Numbered from the stretch's first letter, positions 1 through 6,925 are shown. The stretch is 9,490 bases of DNA from Equadaptatus sp045601305 (GCA_045601305.1 JAZRZG010000156.1:1-9490); one strand, 5' to 3'. The notes: generated by a model not told the origin, from the letters alone. Made by a program: numbers and translations.

Positions 1-1762
1 AGGCGGTGTCCTGACGATGACTAACAAGGGCGGAGAAACCGTGTTTTCGCAGGCATTTACCTCAAGCGGAACAATACCAGGAGCGGTTGTGTACGACAAC
101 CCTGATACAAAGAGGAAAATAACGCTCAACGCGGGAGGGGATGCCGTAACTGTCACAAACGTTGCGGACGGTACGGCCGACAGCGATGCGGCAACCTACG
201 GACAGCTTAAACAGAACATTGCCAGAACAGAGGCACTTGAAACAACAGTGGGCAACGCTTCGTCTGGACTTGTGAAAGCTGTTGCGGACGTTAAGGCGGA
301 CGCTGTTAAAACGGTGAGCTACGATGCATCAACAGGAAAATTGACGCAGACAACAATAAACGGAACAACAACCGAAATAGGAACTATAACCGGCGGCGGA
401 GAAGATACCAATGCCGTACACTACAGCACAGACAAATCGAAAATTGAACTTTTGGGCAGCAGCGGAACGACAATCAGCAACGTGAAAGCGGGAATGTCAG
501 ATACGGATGCCGTCAATGTAGGACAGATGAACGAAAAACTTGCTGAAAAAGCTAACGCGGCAGATCTCACGGCGCATACCGGTAACAGCAATATACATGT
601 AACAGCAGCAGAAAAAACAAAATGGAACGCTTACGAAACGACAAAAGCGGACAAAGCAACAACGCTTTCCGGCTACGGAATAACCGACGCGTACACGAAA
701 ACAAGCGTTGACGATCAGGTTGCAATCCTTAATGACCGCATAGACAACATAGAGGTGAGCGGGAGTGAAGTGATAGGTGCAAACAGAACCAAAATTGACT
801 CTGGCGACAAAGCTGCGGCCGCAAGAGCCAAAGGTTCAATCTCCGAGGCGTACAATTCCGGCGTGTCTAAAAACTCAACTGCCGGTATAGCGATAGGCTA
901 CGGCGCGACAGTCGGTTACGAAAACGGCGAAGTAACGACAGATCCGGCAAAAGACACGACAGCCGAAAAATCTATAGCGATAGGCTATGGCTCAAAGGTA
1001 ACGGGAAAAAGCTCAATTGCGATAGGTACAGGACACAAGGTAAGCGGAAACAACTCCGGCGCGTTTGGCGACCCTAACGTAATATCCGGAAACGGGAGCT
1101 ATGCGATAGGGAACAACAACGTGATAGCCGGAGACAATACTTTCGTACTCGGCAGCAGCGCAGGAACGACGGAAAAGCCTGTAACGGCAAACAACAGCGT
1201 AATACTCGGCAGCGGCTCAACGGCTGAAGAAGACAATGTTGTGTCCGTAGGTTCTGCGGCAAATCAGCGTAAAATAATTCACGTTGCGCAGGGCGAAGTA
1301 TCACTGGCTTCAACAGATGCTGTCAACGGGGCGCAGCTTTACGCAAGAGACATGGCGATAAGCGCGAACACGCAGGAAATCCGCGAAGTCGGCGCAATTT
1401 CGGCGGCGCTTGCCGGATTGCACTTTGCTGAGCCGAGCGGAGAAGAGGGCGACAAATTTGCCGGAGCAGTTGCTTACGGCGGCTACAGAGGCGAAAGCGC
1501 AGGAGCAATCGGTGTGGCGTATAAACCGTCACCGAACTTTATGTTCAGCGCGTCAACGTCAGTCGGCAATAATCAGAATGCCTACAATGCCGGAGTCAGC
1601 TACAAATTCGGCAGGGGTGAAACGGCGGTAACGAGAGCTGAGCTGCAGAAACAGGTTAAATACGTCAACGAAGAGAATAAGGTTTTGAAGGACAAGGTTG
1701 AGAAACAGGACGCAAGAATCCAGCTGCTTGAAGAGCTTGTGAACAAACTTATGAAGAAATAA
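1..1762 (+). CDS. Trimeric autotransporter adhesin (YadA/Hia type), 5' end outside window
   Basis: Surface adhesin of the type Vc secretion family; trimers insert a 12-strand barrel in the outer membrane and expose a fibrous passenger. The frame is open to the window's left edge, so the ATG at 17 is probably internal. Numbering from that Met, three neck/stalk motifs appear (V46-L64, I153-M171, and about N416-A443, ending STDAVNGAQLYA). A phage tail-fibre-like stretch lies at 187-232. Repeated left-handed-roll head units occur from 289 to about 400 (AIAIGYG, SIAIGTG, SYAIGNN, FVLGS, VILGS types). The membrane anchor spans about 458-534, starting VGAISAALAGL and ending with strand NAGVSYKF. Unlike classical YadA, the protein does not end at the barrel: residues 535-581 form a charged heptad coiled coil. 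The target it binds cannot be told. Family assignment is firm; the ligand is unknown. Confidence 0.93.
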   Translation, partial: GGVLTMTNKGGETVFSQAFTSSGTIPGAVVYDNPDTKRKITLNAGGDAVTVTNVADGTADSDAATYGQLKQNIARTEALETTVGNASSGLVKAVADVKADAVKTVSYDASTGKLTQTTINGTTTEIGTITGGGEDTNAVHYSTDKSKIELLGSSGTTISNVKAGMSDTDAVNVGQMNEKLAEKANAADLTAHTGNSNIHVTAAEKTKWNAYETTKADKATTLSGYGITDAYTKTSVDDQVAILNDRIDNIEVSGSEVIGANRTKIDSGDKAAAARAKGSISEAYNSGVSKNSTAGIAIGYGATVGYENGEVTTDPAKDTTAEKSIAIGYGSKVTGKSSIAIGTGHKVSGNNSGAFGDPNVISGNGSYAIGNNNVIAGDNTFVLGSSAGTTEKPVTANNSVILGSGSTAEEDNVVSVGSAANQRKIIHVAQGEVSLASTDAVNGAQLYARDMAISANTQEIREVGAISAALAGLHFAEPSGEEGDKFAGAVAYGGYRGESAGAIGVAYKPSPNFMFSASTSVGNNQNAYNAGVSYKFGRGETAVTRAELQKQVKYVNEENKVLKDKVEKQDARIQLLEELVNKLMKK

Positions 1763-1779
1763 CGGCGTAAAATTAGTTT

Positions 1780-1808
1780 ATAAACGGCGGAGAAATCCGC
1801 CGTTTATT
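1780..1808 (+). terminator. Hairpin after the adhesin gene, likely terminator
   Basis: A perfect 12-bp stem (ATAAACGGCGGA with its complement) closes a GAAA loop 17 bases after the adhesin stop. The following tract is T-rich but broken (TTTATTTGTTG), so termination may be only partly efficient. Confidence 0.75.
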
Positions 1809-1989
1809 TGTTGATACAACTTAAAAAAAACCTGTACTGCCGGACAGTTCACAAATACTGCGTAAGATACTGCAATGTTTTTTAGTGTTGATTGCCTAAA
1901 AACACAGCACAGGCAACGGCTTGTCTAATTTTTGCCGCGTTGCCATTGTGTGGGTAAAAATAAACTAAAGTTAAAAATAAATTTCTTAC
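1808..1989. other. Non-coding stretch with short repeats, upstream of the livJ promoter
   Basis: No credible gene is seen here. The stretch holds three TACTGC copies (1835, 1856, 1868), an inverted-repeat cluster at 1892-1950, and an A/T-rich run from about 1954 just upstream of the livJ -35 box that could act as an UP-like element. Confidence 0.5.
1892..1950 (+). repeat. Inverted-repeat cluster with two competing hairpins
   Basis: GGCAACG (1912-1918) is perfectly complementary to CGTTGCC (1938-1944), and CACA/TGTG extends the stem outside a two-base bulge (1908-1911 with 1947-1950). TTGCC (1892-1896) can pair with GGCAA (1912-1916) instead, so the two folds exclude each other. No T-run follows, so a simple terminator is unlikely. 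The function is not known. Confidence 0.4.
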
Positions 1990-2018
1990 TTTACAAAAAT
2001 TGAAAAATAGTTTATTAT
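1990..2018 (+). promoter_or_regulatory. Probable sigma70-type promoter for the liv operon
   Basis: TTTACA (1990-1995) and TATTAT (2013-2018) are separated by 17 bases and preceded by A/T-rich DNA. Transcription would start near 2025, leaving a leader of about 160 bases before livJ. Predicted from sequence only. Confidence 0.55.
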
Positions 2019-2072
2019 CTTCACCGTTCCCTTTGGAAAACAGACGGAGTATCAGAGCAGCGGAGGTGCGGT

Positions 2073-2129
2073 ATGAATTTTACAGTCAGTAACAGAATGC
2101 GACGATGCGGCAGTTCGTTTAAGTTATAG
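2073..2129 (+). CDS. Possible 18-residue small ORF in the livJ leader
   Basis: An ATG preceded by a good Shine-Dalgarno (GGAGGTG, 2062-2068) opens an 18-codon frame, peptide MNFTVSNRMRRCGSSFKL, ending at TAG 57 bases before the livJ start. It lies inside the predicted transcript from the 2013 promoter. The peptide is basic, with three Arg and one Lys. It has no run of Leu, Ile or Val codons, so it is not an obvious branched-chain attenuation leader. It could be a translated upstream ORF, a standby ribosome site, or chance. Confidence 0.35.
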   Translation: MNFTVSNRMRRCGSSFKL

Positions 2130-2186
2130 AAATCAGAAAAAATTTTGCGCAACGCATTAAATAAAAATAATTCGGAGGTACGAAAA

Positions 2187-3359
2187 ATGAACAAGAAAGT
2201 TTTGGCAATCACAGCAATTCTCGCAATTGTTTTCTGCGGCTGGTATTTTATCGGTCACGGCGCGAAACAGGACAGCGGAGACACGATCAATATCGGTTAT
2301 CTTGCGGCGCTCACAGGCGATTTCGCGGCATATGGAACGGCAGAAGCTAATTCCGCGCAGCTTGTTATTGACGAAGTCAACGCAAAAGGTGGAATGTTCG
2401 GCAAGAAACTGAAACTGGTTGTCTATGACACGAAGTCAAAATCAGAGGATGCTGTCAACGCTGTTCGCAGGATGATTGAAAACGACCACGTCTGCGCGGT
2501 GCTCGGCACGAACACCAGCGGAATAACGCTCTCGACCGCTCCTATCGTCAACAAGGCGCAGGTTCCGCAGATTGCTACCTGCGCGACAAACCCGCTCGTA
2601 ACGGTTGACGAAAAAGGAAACGTACGCCCCTATTCGTTCCGCGTCTGTTTTATTGACCCGTATCAGGGCAAGGTTGCGGCAGAGCTTGCCGTCAACGATC
2701 TCGGCACTAAGAAAGCGGCAATTCTCTATAACGTAGGTTCCGACTACGCGCAGGGACTTCGCGAATTCTTTATTAAAAGTTACGGTGAACTGGGCGGCAA
2801 AATCGTTGCTGACGAGGGTTACCGCGATGCAGATGTTGATTTTCGCGCACAGCTGACAAAGGTTAAGGAAAGCGGAGCCGAAGTTATGTTCCTCCCGGGT
2901 ATGGGCAAGGATATGGCTCTTATCATAAAACAGGCTCAGGAGCTCGGAGTTAAAGTTAAGGTTATAGGCGGTGATGGTTACGCAGACTTTATGAGCGAGA
3001 TCGCCGGCAATGCAATGAAGGGAACCTACTGGATTAACCATACATATCTTGGCGACCCGAACATGAAACCTGTCTTTGACAAATACAAAGAGGTGTATAA
3101 AGACGAGTGCAAAGAATTTACGAACTGCACAATGGCTTATGACGCAACGAAATGGCTTGTCTGGGCAATAGAAAAAGCCGGAAAAGCCGAAGGTCCTGCA
3201 ATTGCAAAAGAACTTGAAAACACTAAGGACCTTAAGCTGACGCACTGCACAATTACGATTGACCCGAAGGACCATAATATTATCAACAAGCCTGCGGCAA
3301 TTCTTAAAATAGCGGATGACCTTAAGGGGCACTTCTACAAAGTCATCCAGCCTAAATAG
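2187..3359 (+). CDS. livJ: Branched-chain amino acid ABC transporter, substrate-binding protein
   Basis: The extracytoplasmic receptor of a LIV/HAAT importer, which captures Leu/Ile/Val or related amino acids and delivers them to LivHM. The 390-residue length fits the type I periplasmic binding-protein family (Peripla_BP_6). An N-terminal hydrophobic segment (about 5-22) is followed by the typical opening INIGYLAALTGDFAAYG; AVLGTNTSGITLSTAPI and QIATCATNP form the usual ligand-cleft region. I chose the ATG at 2187 because GGAGG lies 8 bases before it; an upstream in-frame extension would add only an atypical N-terminus before the signal segment. Cys17 sits in VFCG, which is not a proper lipobox, and no clear signal peptidase I site is visible, so membrane anchoring is uncertain. 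First gene of a five-gene operon. Exact substrate is not deducible; the family also takes amides and urea. Confidence 0.93.
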   Translation: MNKKVLAITAILAIVFCGWYFIGHGAKQDSGDTINIGYLAALTGDFAAYGTAEANSAQLVIDEVNAKGGMFGKKLKLVVYDTKSKSEDAVNAVRRMIENDHVCAVLGTNTSGITLSTAPIVNKAQVPQIATCATNPLVTVDEKGNVRPYSFRVCFIDPYQGKVAAELAVNDLGTKKAAILYNVGSDYAQGLREFFIKSYGELGGKIVADEGYRDADVDFRAQLTKVKESGAEVMFLPGMGKDMALIIKQAQELGVKVKVIGGDGYADFMSEIAGNAMKGTYWINHTYLGDPNMKPVFDKYKEVYKDECKEFTNCTMAYDATKWLVWAIEKAGKAEGPAIAKELENTKDLKLTHCTITIDPKDHNIINKPAAILKIADDLKGHFYKVIQPK

Positions 3360-3378
3360 GCTTACTGTTATTTGACAC

Positions 3379-3411
3379 TAATAAAGGGCAAACTCGCTTT
3401 GCCCTTTATTA
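3379..3411 (+). terminator. Hairpin between livJ and livH (terminator, attenuator or mRNA-protecting)
   Basis: AATAAAGGGCAAA (3380-3392) pairs perfectly with 3398-3410 around a five-base loop, with one further T-A pair outside. The T-tract is the stem's own TTTATTATG, so it is a weak terminator at best. Its position fits partial read-through, or protection of the livJ mRNA 3' end. Confidence 0.6.
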
Positions 3412-3444
3412 TGTTATAATAGTTACCATAATCTTATGATTTTT

Positions 3445-3481
3445 TTGAATTGACTGACAATTCAACAGTGTCAGCCAATTT
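3445..3481 (+). repeat. Overlapping alternative hairpins ahead of livH
   Basis: TTGAATTG (3445-3452) pairs perfectly with CAATTCAA (3458-3465). Alternatively CTGACA (3454-3459) pairs with TGTCAG (3469-3474), and the stem continues as AATTG/CAATT after one A/C mismatch. The two folds share bases and cannot coexist. They lie 24 bases upstream of the livH ribosome binding site. Confidence 0.45.
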
Positions 3482-3519
3482 TGGGTTATTTGAGATTCTT
3501 CCAAAAGGGGTGTTTGGTT

Positions 3520-4401
3520 TTGGATATTATTCAGCAGGTCATTAACGGGCTGTCGCTGGGCTCTGTCTATGCACTTATTGCAGTCGGCTATTCTCTCGTT
3601 TACTCAATACTGCTTTTCTCCAACTTTGCACACGGAGGTTTCTTGGTTATCGGCGGTTACATCTGTTATTATGCGCTGATGTCTTACGGAGCAGGAATTT
3701 GGGAGGCGTCTTTGGCGGCTGTGTTGGGTGCAGGTATTTCCGCAATTCTTGTCGAGCGTTTTGCCTACCGTCCGATTCGCGAACGTACGCCTGTTACACT
3801 CTATCTTCTTATTGCTTCAATGGGTATGAGCATAGTTATCGAAAACCTTTTTGTTGTAACAATCGGCGGACGGTTCCGAGCGCTTCCGCCTGTGCTTCCT
3901 ATGCAGCCAGTAAGCGTGTTTGGTTTTGCTACAACCAGCGCTTTTGACATACTTTCACTTGTTGTTTCAATAATTTCGCTGATGGCTTTGCAGTTTTTCC
4001 TTAACAGGACAAAGTGGGGGCTTGCAATTCGCGCGGCATCCTACAATCTGCGTACTGCATCGCTTATGGGTGTCAACGTCAACCGCCTTATAGCGATAGT
4101 GTTCTTTGTAGCGGGGCTTTTTGCCGCTGTCGGCGGAATTTTTCTCTCGGCGCGTTACACGCTTTATCCGCAGCTTGGCAGTACAATCACGACAAAAGCC
4201 TTTGTCGCTGCTGTCATAGGTGGGCTTGGCTCTTTGCCTGGCGCTATTATAGGAAGCCTTATTCTCGGACTTGCCGAAATGCTTACCGCAGGTTTTGTGT
4301 CAAGTCAGTTTAGAGATCTGGTCGTTTTCTTCCTTCTGATAGTCACGCTTATAATCCGTCCGTCCGGTCTTTTCGGCAAAGCGGTAAGCGAGAAAGTTTA
4401 G
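3520..4401 (+). CDS. livH: Branched-chain amino acid ABC transporter, permease LivH
   Basis: One of two inner-membrane subunits that form the translocation channel of the LIV importer. The protein is almost wholly hydrophobic, with about eight membrane segments, and belongs to the BPD_transp_2 family. It opens with IIQQVINGLSLGSVYALIAVGYSLVYSIL, the characteristic LivH N-terminus, split by no charged residue after the first Gln pair. The ATPase-coupling loop GGLGSLPG is at 234-241. I chose TTG at 3520 over the more upstream TTG at 3481 because AAGGGG (3505-3510) sits nine bases before it and the family homology begins there; this gives 293 residues. The livM gene starts 10 bases after its stop, consistent with translational coupling. 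Confidence 0.92.
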   Translation: MDIIQQVINGLSLGSVYALIAVGYSLVYSILLFSNFAHGGFLVIGGYICYYALMSYGAGIWEASLAAVLGAGISAILVERFAYRPIRERTPVTLYLLIASMGMSIVIENLFVVTIGGRFRALPPVLPMQPVSVFGFATTSAFDILSLVVSIISLMALQFFLNRTKWGLAIRAASYNLRTASLMGVNVNRLIAIVFFVAGLFAAVGGIFLSARYTLYPQLGSTITTKAFVAAVIGGLGSLPGAIIGSLILGLAEMLTAGFVSSQFRDLVVFFLLIVTLIIRPSGLFGKAVSEKV

Positions 4402-4411
4402 GTGTTGCTCT

Positions 4412-5293
4412 ATGGGTTACTCAACCGGTATTCTTACGCTTCTTGCAATTAACTGTATAGCGTCACTCGGTGTGTCTCTGTTTACCGGCTTTACCGGAAT
4501 TTATACGCTCGGTCATGCGGGTTATATGGTTATAGGTGCCTATACTGCAGCAATTCTCACGGTACAGTTTAACGTGAACTTTATTCTTGCAATTCTTGCA
4601 GGCGGTTTGCTTGCGATGCTGTGTGCCTACCTTATCGGTCTGCCGACACTGAAACTCGTCGGAGACTACTACACAATAGCTTCACTCGGACTCGGAGAAG
4701 CTATCAGGCTGATAATTGAGAACTGGGAGAGCGTTACGCGCGGTGCCCGCGGTTACCCTGGAATTGACAACTTTACGACGCTGCCTGTTGTAATGGCTTT
4801 CTTCTTGATTATGACCTGCGGTATGTTCTGTCTTGTAAACAGCCGTTTCGGCAGAGCGTTTAAAGCCTGCCGCGATGACTACGTTGCAGCCTCTCTGCTT
4901 GGATTTAACACAGCGCATTACCGTGTCCTCAGCCTTGCAATTTCAGGTTTTTACTGCGGTGTTGCTGGAGCATTGCTTGCAGGATTTATTTCCTTTATAC
5001 AGCCGGTAATGTTTGACATGGCAAAATCAACAGAACTCGTTTCTGTCGTTGTTCTCGGAGGCTTGGGCTCTATGAGCGGCTGCCTTATAGGAACAACAAT
5101 TCTTACGCTTGTTACAGAATTTTTCCGGCCGATTTCAAAATACCGTATGCTTATTTACGGACTTGTGCTTGTACTTGTTATGATTTTGCGCCCTGAAGGA
5201 CTTATGGGCACGAACGAGCTTACGCTTGATTACATCAAGAAGCATTTCGGTTTCGGTAAAAAAACTGAAAAGGCTGAAAAGGAGGGCGAATAA
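4412..5293 (+). CDS. livM: Branched-chain amino acid ABC transporter, permease LivM
   Basis: Second channel subunit, partner of LivH. It has 293 residues, many hydrophobic segments, and the LivM hallmarks LGHAGYMVIGAYTAA near the N-terminus, GLPTLKLVGDYYTIASLGLGE in the middle, and the coupling loop GGLGSMSG at 216-223. It is shorter than E. coli LivM because it lacks that protein's extended N-terminus, a common arrangement outside enterobacteria. The C-terminus is a charged Lys/Glu-rich tail facing the cytoplasm. AGGTG (4400-4404), overlapping the livH stop, serves as ribosome binding site. Its TAA is immediately followed by the ATG of livG. Confidence 0.93.
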   Translation: MGYSTGILTLLAINCIASLGVSLFTGFTGIYTLGHAGYMVIGAYTAAILTVQFNVNFILAILAGGLLAMLCAYLIGLPTLKLVGDYYTIASLGLGEAIRLIIENWESVTRGARGYPGIDNFTTLPVVMAFFLIMTCGMFCLVNSRFGRAFKACRDDYVAASLLGFNTAHYRVLSLAISGFYCGVAGALLAGFISFIQPVMFDMAKSTELVSVVVLGGLGSMSGCLIGTTILTLVTEFFRPISKYRMLIYGLVLVLVMILRPEGLMGTNELTLDYIKKHFGFGKKTEKAEKEGE

Positions 5294-6061
5294 ATGAGCA
5301 CTCTTCTTGAACTTAAAGATTTAAGCATACACTTTGGCGGTGTTACTGCTGTCGATAACGTCTCCTTCAAAATTGAAGAAGGCGAGCTTATGGGCCTTAT
5401 CGGTCCTAACGGCGCAGGCAAAACGACTATTTTTAACCTGATTACAGGTGTTTATGCTGCAACAGCAGGAGAAATTATTTATGCAGGTAAAAGAATAGAC
5501 AAACTTAAGACCTATCAGATTGTACCTCTCGGAATAGCAAGAACCTTCCAGAATCTCAGACTTTTCGGAGGTTCCTCAGTACTTGAAAATGTTACGACGG
5601 CAGCGCAGACCTTCCATAAATACAGTTTTGCGGAGGCGTTGACACATCTCGGACGCTGGGAGAAAAAGGAAAAAGAAATTCGCGATGAAAGTATGGAACT
5701 GCTTAAGAGAGTCGGACTTGCCGACCTTGCAGGTCAAAAAGCTGGAACACTTCCGTATGGTCTTCAGCGCAGACTTGAGATTGCCCGTGCTCTTTCGCTT
5801 CGTCCGAAACTCCTTCTTTTGGACGAACCTGCGGCAGGTATGAATCCTGAAGAAGTTGTTGAGCTCAATGAACTTATTAGCGGAATTCACAAAGATTTCA
5901 GCCTTACGATTCTGCTTATAGAACACCACATGGATGTCATTATGAACATCTGTTCGCACGTTGTCTGCATTAACTTCGGCGCTAAAATTGCCGACGGCGG
6001 CGCAAGAGATGTACAGAACAATCCTGAAGTCCTTGCGGCATATCTCGGGGAGGAGGAATAA
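5294..6061 (+). CDS. livG: Branched-chain amino acid ABC transporter, ATP-binding protein LivG
   Basis: One of the two cytoplasmic ATPases that power LivHM. All catalytic elements are present in its 255 residues: Walker A GPNGAGKT (37-44), Q-loop Gln86 in ARTFQNLRLF, signature LPYGLQRR (153-160, the LivG variant of LSGGQ), Walker B LLLLDEP (173-179) and H-loop His211 in LIEHHMD. The C-terminal NNPEVLAAYLG motif is the usual LivG ending. The start codon abuts the livM stop, with GGAGGG seven bases before it, so the two genes are likely translated together. Length and motif order match LivG, which carries a longer helical insert (about 105-150) than LivF. Confidence 0.95.
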   Translation: MSTLLELKDLSIHFGGVTAVDNVSFKIEEGELMGLIGPNGAGKTTIFNLITGVYAATAGEIIYAGKRIDKLKTYQIVPLGIARTFQNLRLFGGSSVLENVTTAAQTFHKYSFAEALTHLGRWEKKEKEIRDESMELLKRVGLADLAGQKAGTLPYGLQRRLEIARALSLRPKLLLLDEPAAGMNPEEVVELNELISGIHKDFSLTILLIEHHMDVIMNICSHVVCINFGAKIADGGARDVQNNPEVLAAYLGEEE

Positions 6062-6063
6062 CT

Positions 6064-6780
6064 ATGCAGCCTATCCTTTCCATCAAAAATCTTGAAGTAA
6101 ACTATGGTGCCATTCAGGCACTCAGAGGAGTAAGTCTCGACGTATATCACGGAGAAATTGTTGCTGTTATCGGCGCAAATGGCGCCGGCAAATCAACAAT
6201 GATGAACGCAATCATGGGTGATGTCAAACGCTCGGGAGGAGAAATTCTGCTGAACGGAAAACAACTGCCGGACAAGAGTTTTAAAGTTGTATGCGAGAAA
6301 ATAAGCATATCACCTGAAGGCAGAAGGGTTTTTGCTCCGCTTACAGTCTATGAAAACCTGCAGATGGGAGCATTCCCACTTAAAGACAAAAAAACGGCAG
6401 AAGAACAGCTTAAGCAGATATACAGACTCTTCCCGCGCCTCGAAGAGCGCCAAAGACAATATGCGGGTACACTTTCAGGCGGCGAACAGCAGATGCTTGC
6501 AATTGGAAGAGCTCTTATGCAGAAACCGGATGTTCTGCTCCTTGACGAACCCTCACTGGGACTTGCGCCCATCATTATTAATGAAATTTTCAGAGAACTT
6601 AAAATTATCAACAAAGAACTCGGCACAACAATCCTTATTGTCGAGCAGAACGCGAAAAAAGCTCTTCAACTTTCAGACAGAGCCTATGTCCTTCAGACTG
6701 GAGAAGTCATCATGAAAGGAACATCTTCTGAAATGCTCAATAACCCGGAAATCCAGGCTGCATATCTCGGGGTAAGATAA
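6064..6780 (+). CDS. livF: Branched-chain amino acid ABC transporter, ATP-binding protein LivF
   Basis: The second ATPase, expected to pair with LivG as a heterodimer. It has 238 residues: Walker A GANGAGKST (37-45), PEGRRVF (84-90) at the Q-loop position, signature LSGGEQQ (137-143), Walker B VLLLDEP (157-163). The H-loop histidine is replaced by Gln195 in LIVEQNA; this and PEGR are normal features of LivF and separate it from LivG, so they do not mean loss of function. AGGAGG (6051-6056), inside the end of livG, is the ribosome binding site; only two bases separate the genes. Last gene of the liv operon. Confidence 0.95.
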   Translation: MQPILSIKNLEVNYGAIQALRGVSLDVYHGEIVAVIGANGAGKSTMMNAIMGDVKRSGGEILLNGKQLPDKSFKVVCEKISISPEGRRVFAPLTVYENLQMGAFPLKDKKTAEEQLKQIYRLFPRLEERQRQYAGTLSGGEQQMLAIGRALMQKPDVLLLDEPSLGLAPIIINEIFRELKIINKELGTTILIVEQNAKKALQLSDRAYVLQTGEVIMKGTSSEMLNNPEIQAAYLGVR

Positions 6781-6809
6781 TCTGTCAAATATAATATTGG
6801 AATTTCCTT

Positions 6810-6842
6810 AACAGCACCGGATACCTTCACGGTGTTGTTTTT
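6810..6842 (+). terminator. Intrinsic terminator closing the liv operon
   Basis: AACAGCACCG (6810-6819) pairs with CGGTGTTGTT (6830-6839), ten pairs with one G-U, around a ten-base loop and running directly into TTTTT. It begins 30 bases after the livF stop. Confidence 0.8.
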
Positions 6843-6847
6843 ATTCA

Positions 6848-6876
6848 TTGCGTGTCTTGAACAAATATGATAATAT
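6848..6876 (+). promoter_or_regulatory. Probable promoter for the second transporter operon
   Basis: TTGCGT (6848-6853) and TAATAT (6871-6876) are 17 bases apart, with TG at 6868-6869 giving an extended -10. An alternative is TTGAAC (6857-6862) with TATATT (6882-6887), but its 19-base spacing is poorer. Placed just after the liv terminator and about 50 bases before the next start codon. Confidence 0.45.
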
Positions 6877-6925
6877 AGCAATATATTAAAGAGCTACCTT
6901 GTACATTATGGACGGAGGAGAAAAA

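Noticed and set aside
874..1300. Repeated AIAIG-type units as a DNA repeat or CRISPR array
   Set aside because: They are in-frame protein repeats of the YadA head domain with diverged nucleotide sequence and irregular spacing, not DNA-level repeats.
2025..2186. T-box or other known amino-acid riboswitch in the livJ leader
   Set aside because: No T-box core sequence and no recognisable lysine, glycine or glutamine riboswitch motif could be found. Structure is possible but unassigned.
2442..3332. 296-codon open frame on the - strand opposite livJ
   Set aside because: It is fully antisense to a well-recognised gene, has no known domain, and its Phe/Cys/Arg-rich composition is what the complement of a GC-biased reading frame gives.
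3415..3420. Perfect TATAAT in the livJ-livH spacer as an internal promoter
   Set aside because: No -35-like hexamer lies at 16-18 bases; that position holds ACTCGC within the hairpin loop. TTGACA at 3372 is 37 bases away.
3481..3519. Longer LivH beginning at the TTG at 3481
   Set aside because: No ribosome binding site precedes it. The extra residues GYLRFFQKGCLV do not match the family start, while the TTG at 3520 has AAGGGG at proper spacing.
6637..6660. LivF lacking the H-loop histidine (Gln195) as a sign of inactivity
   Set aside because: VEQN at this place is normal across the LivF family; all other ATPase motifs are intact.
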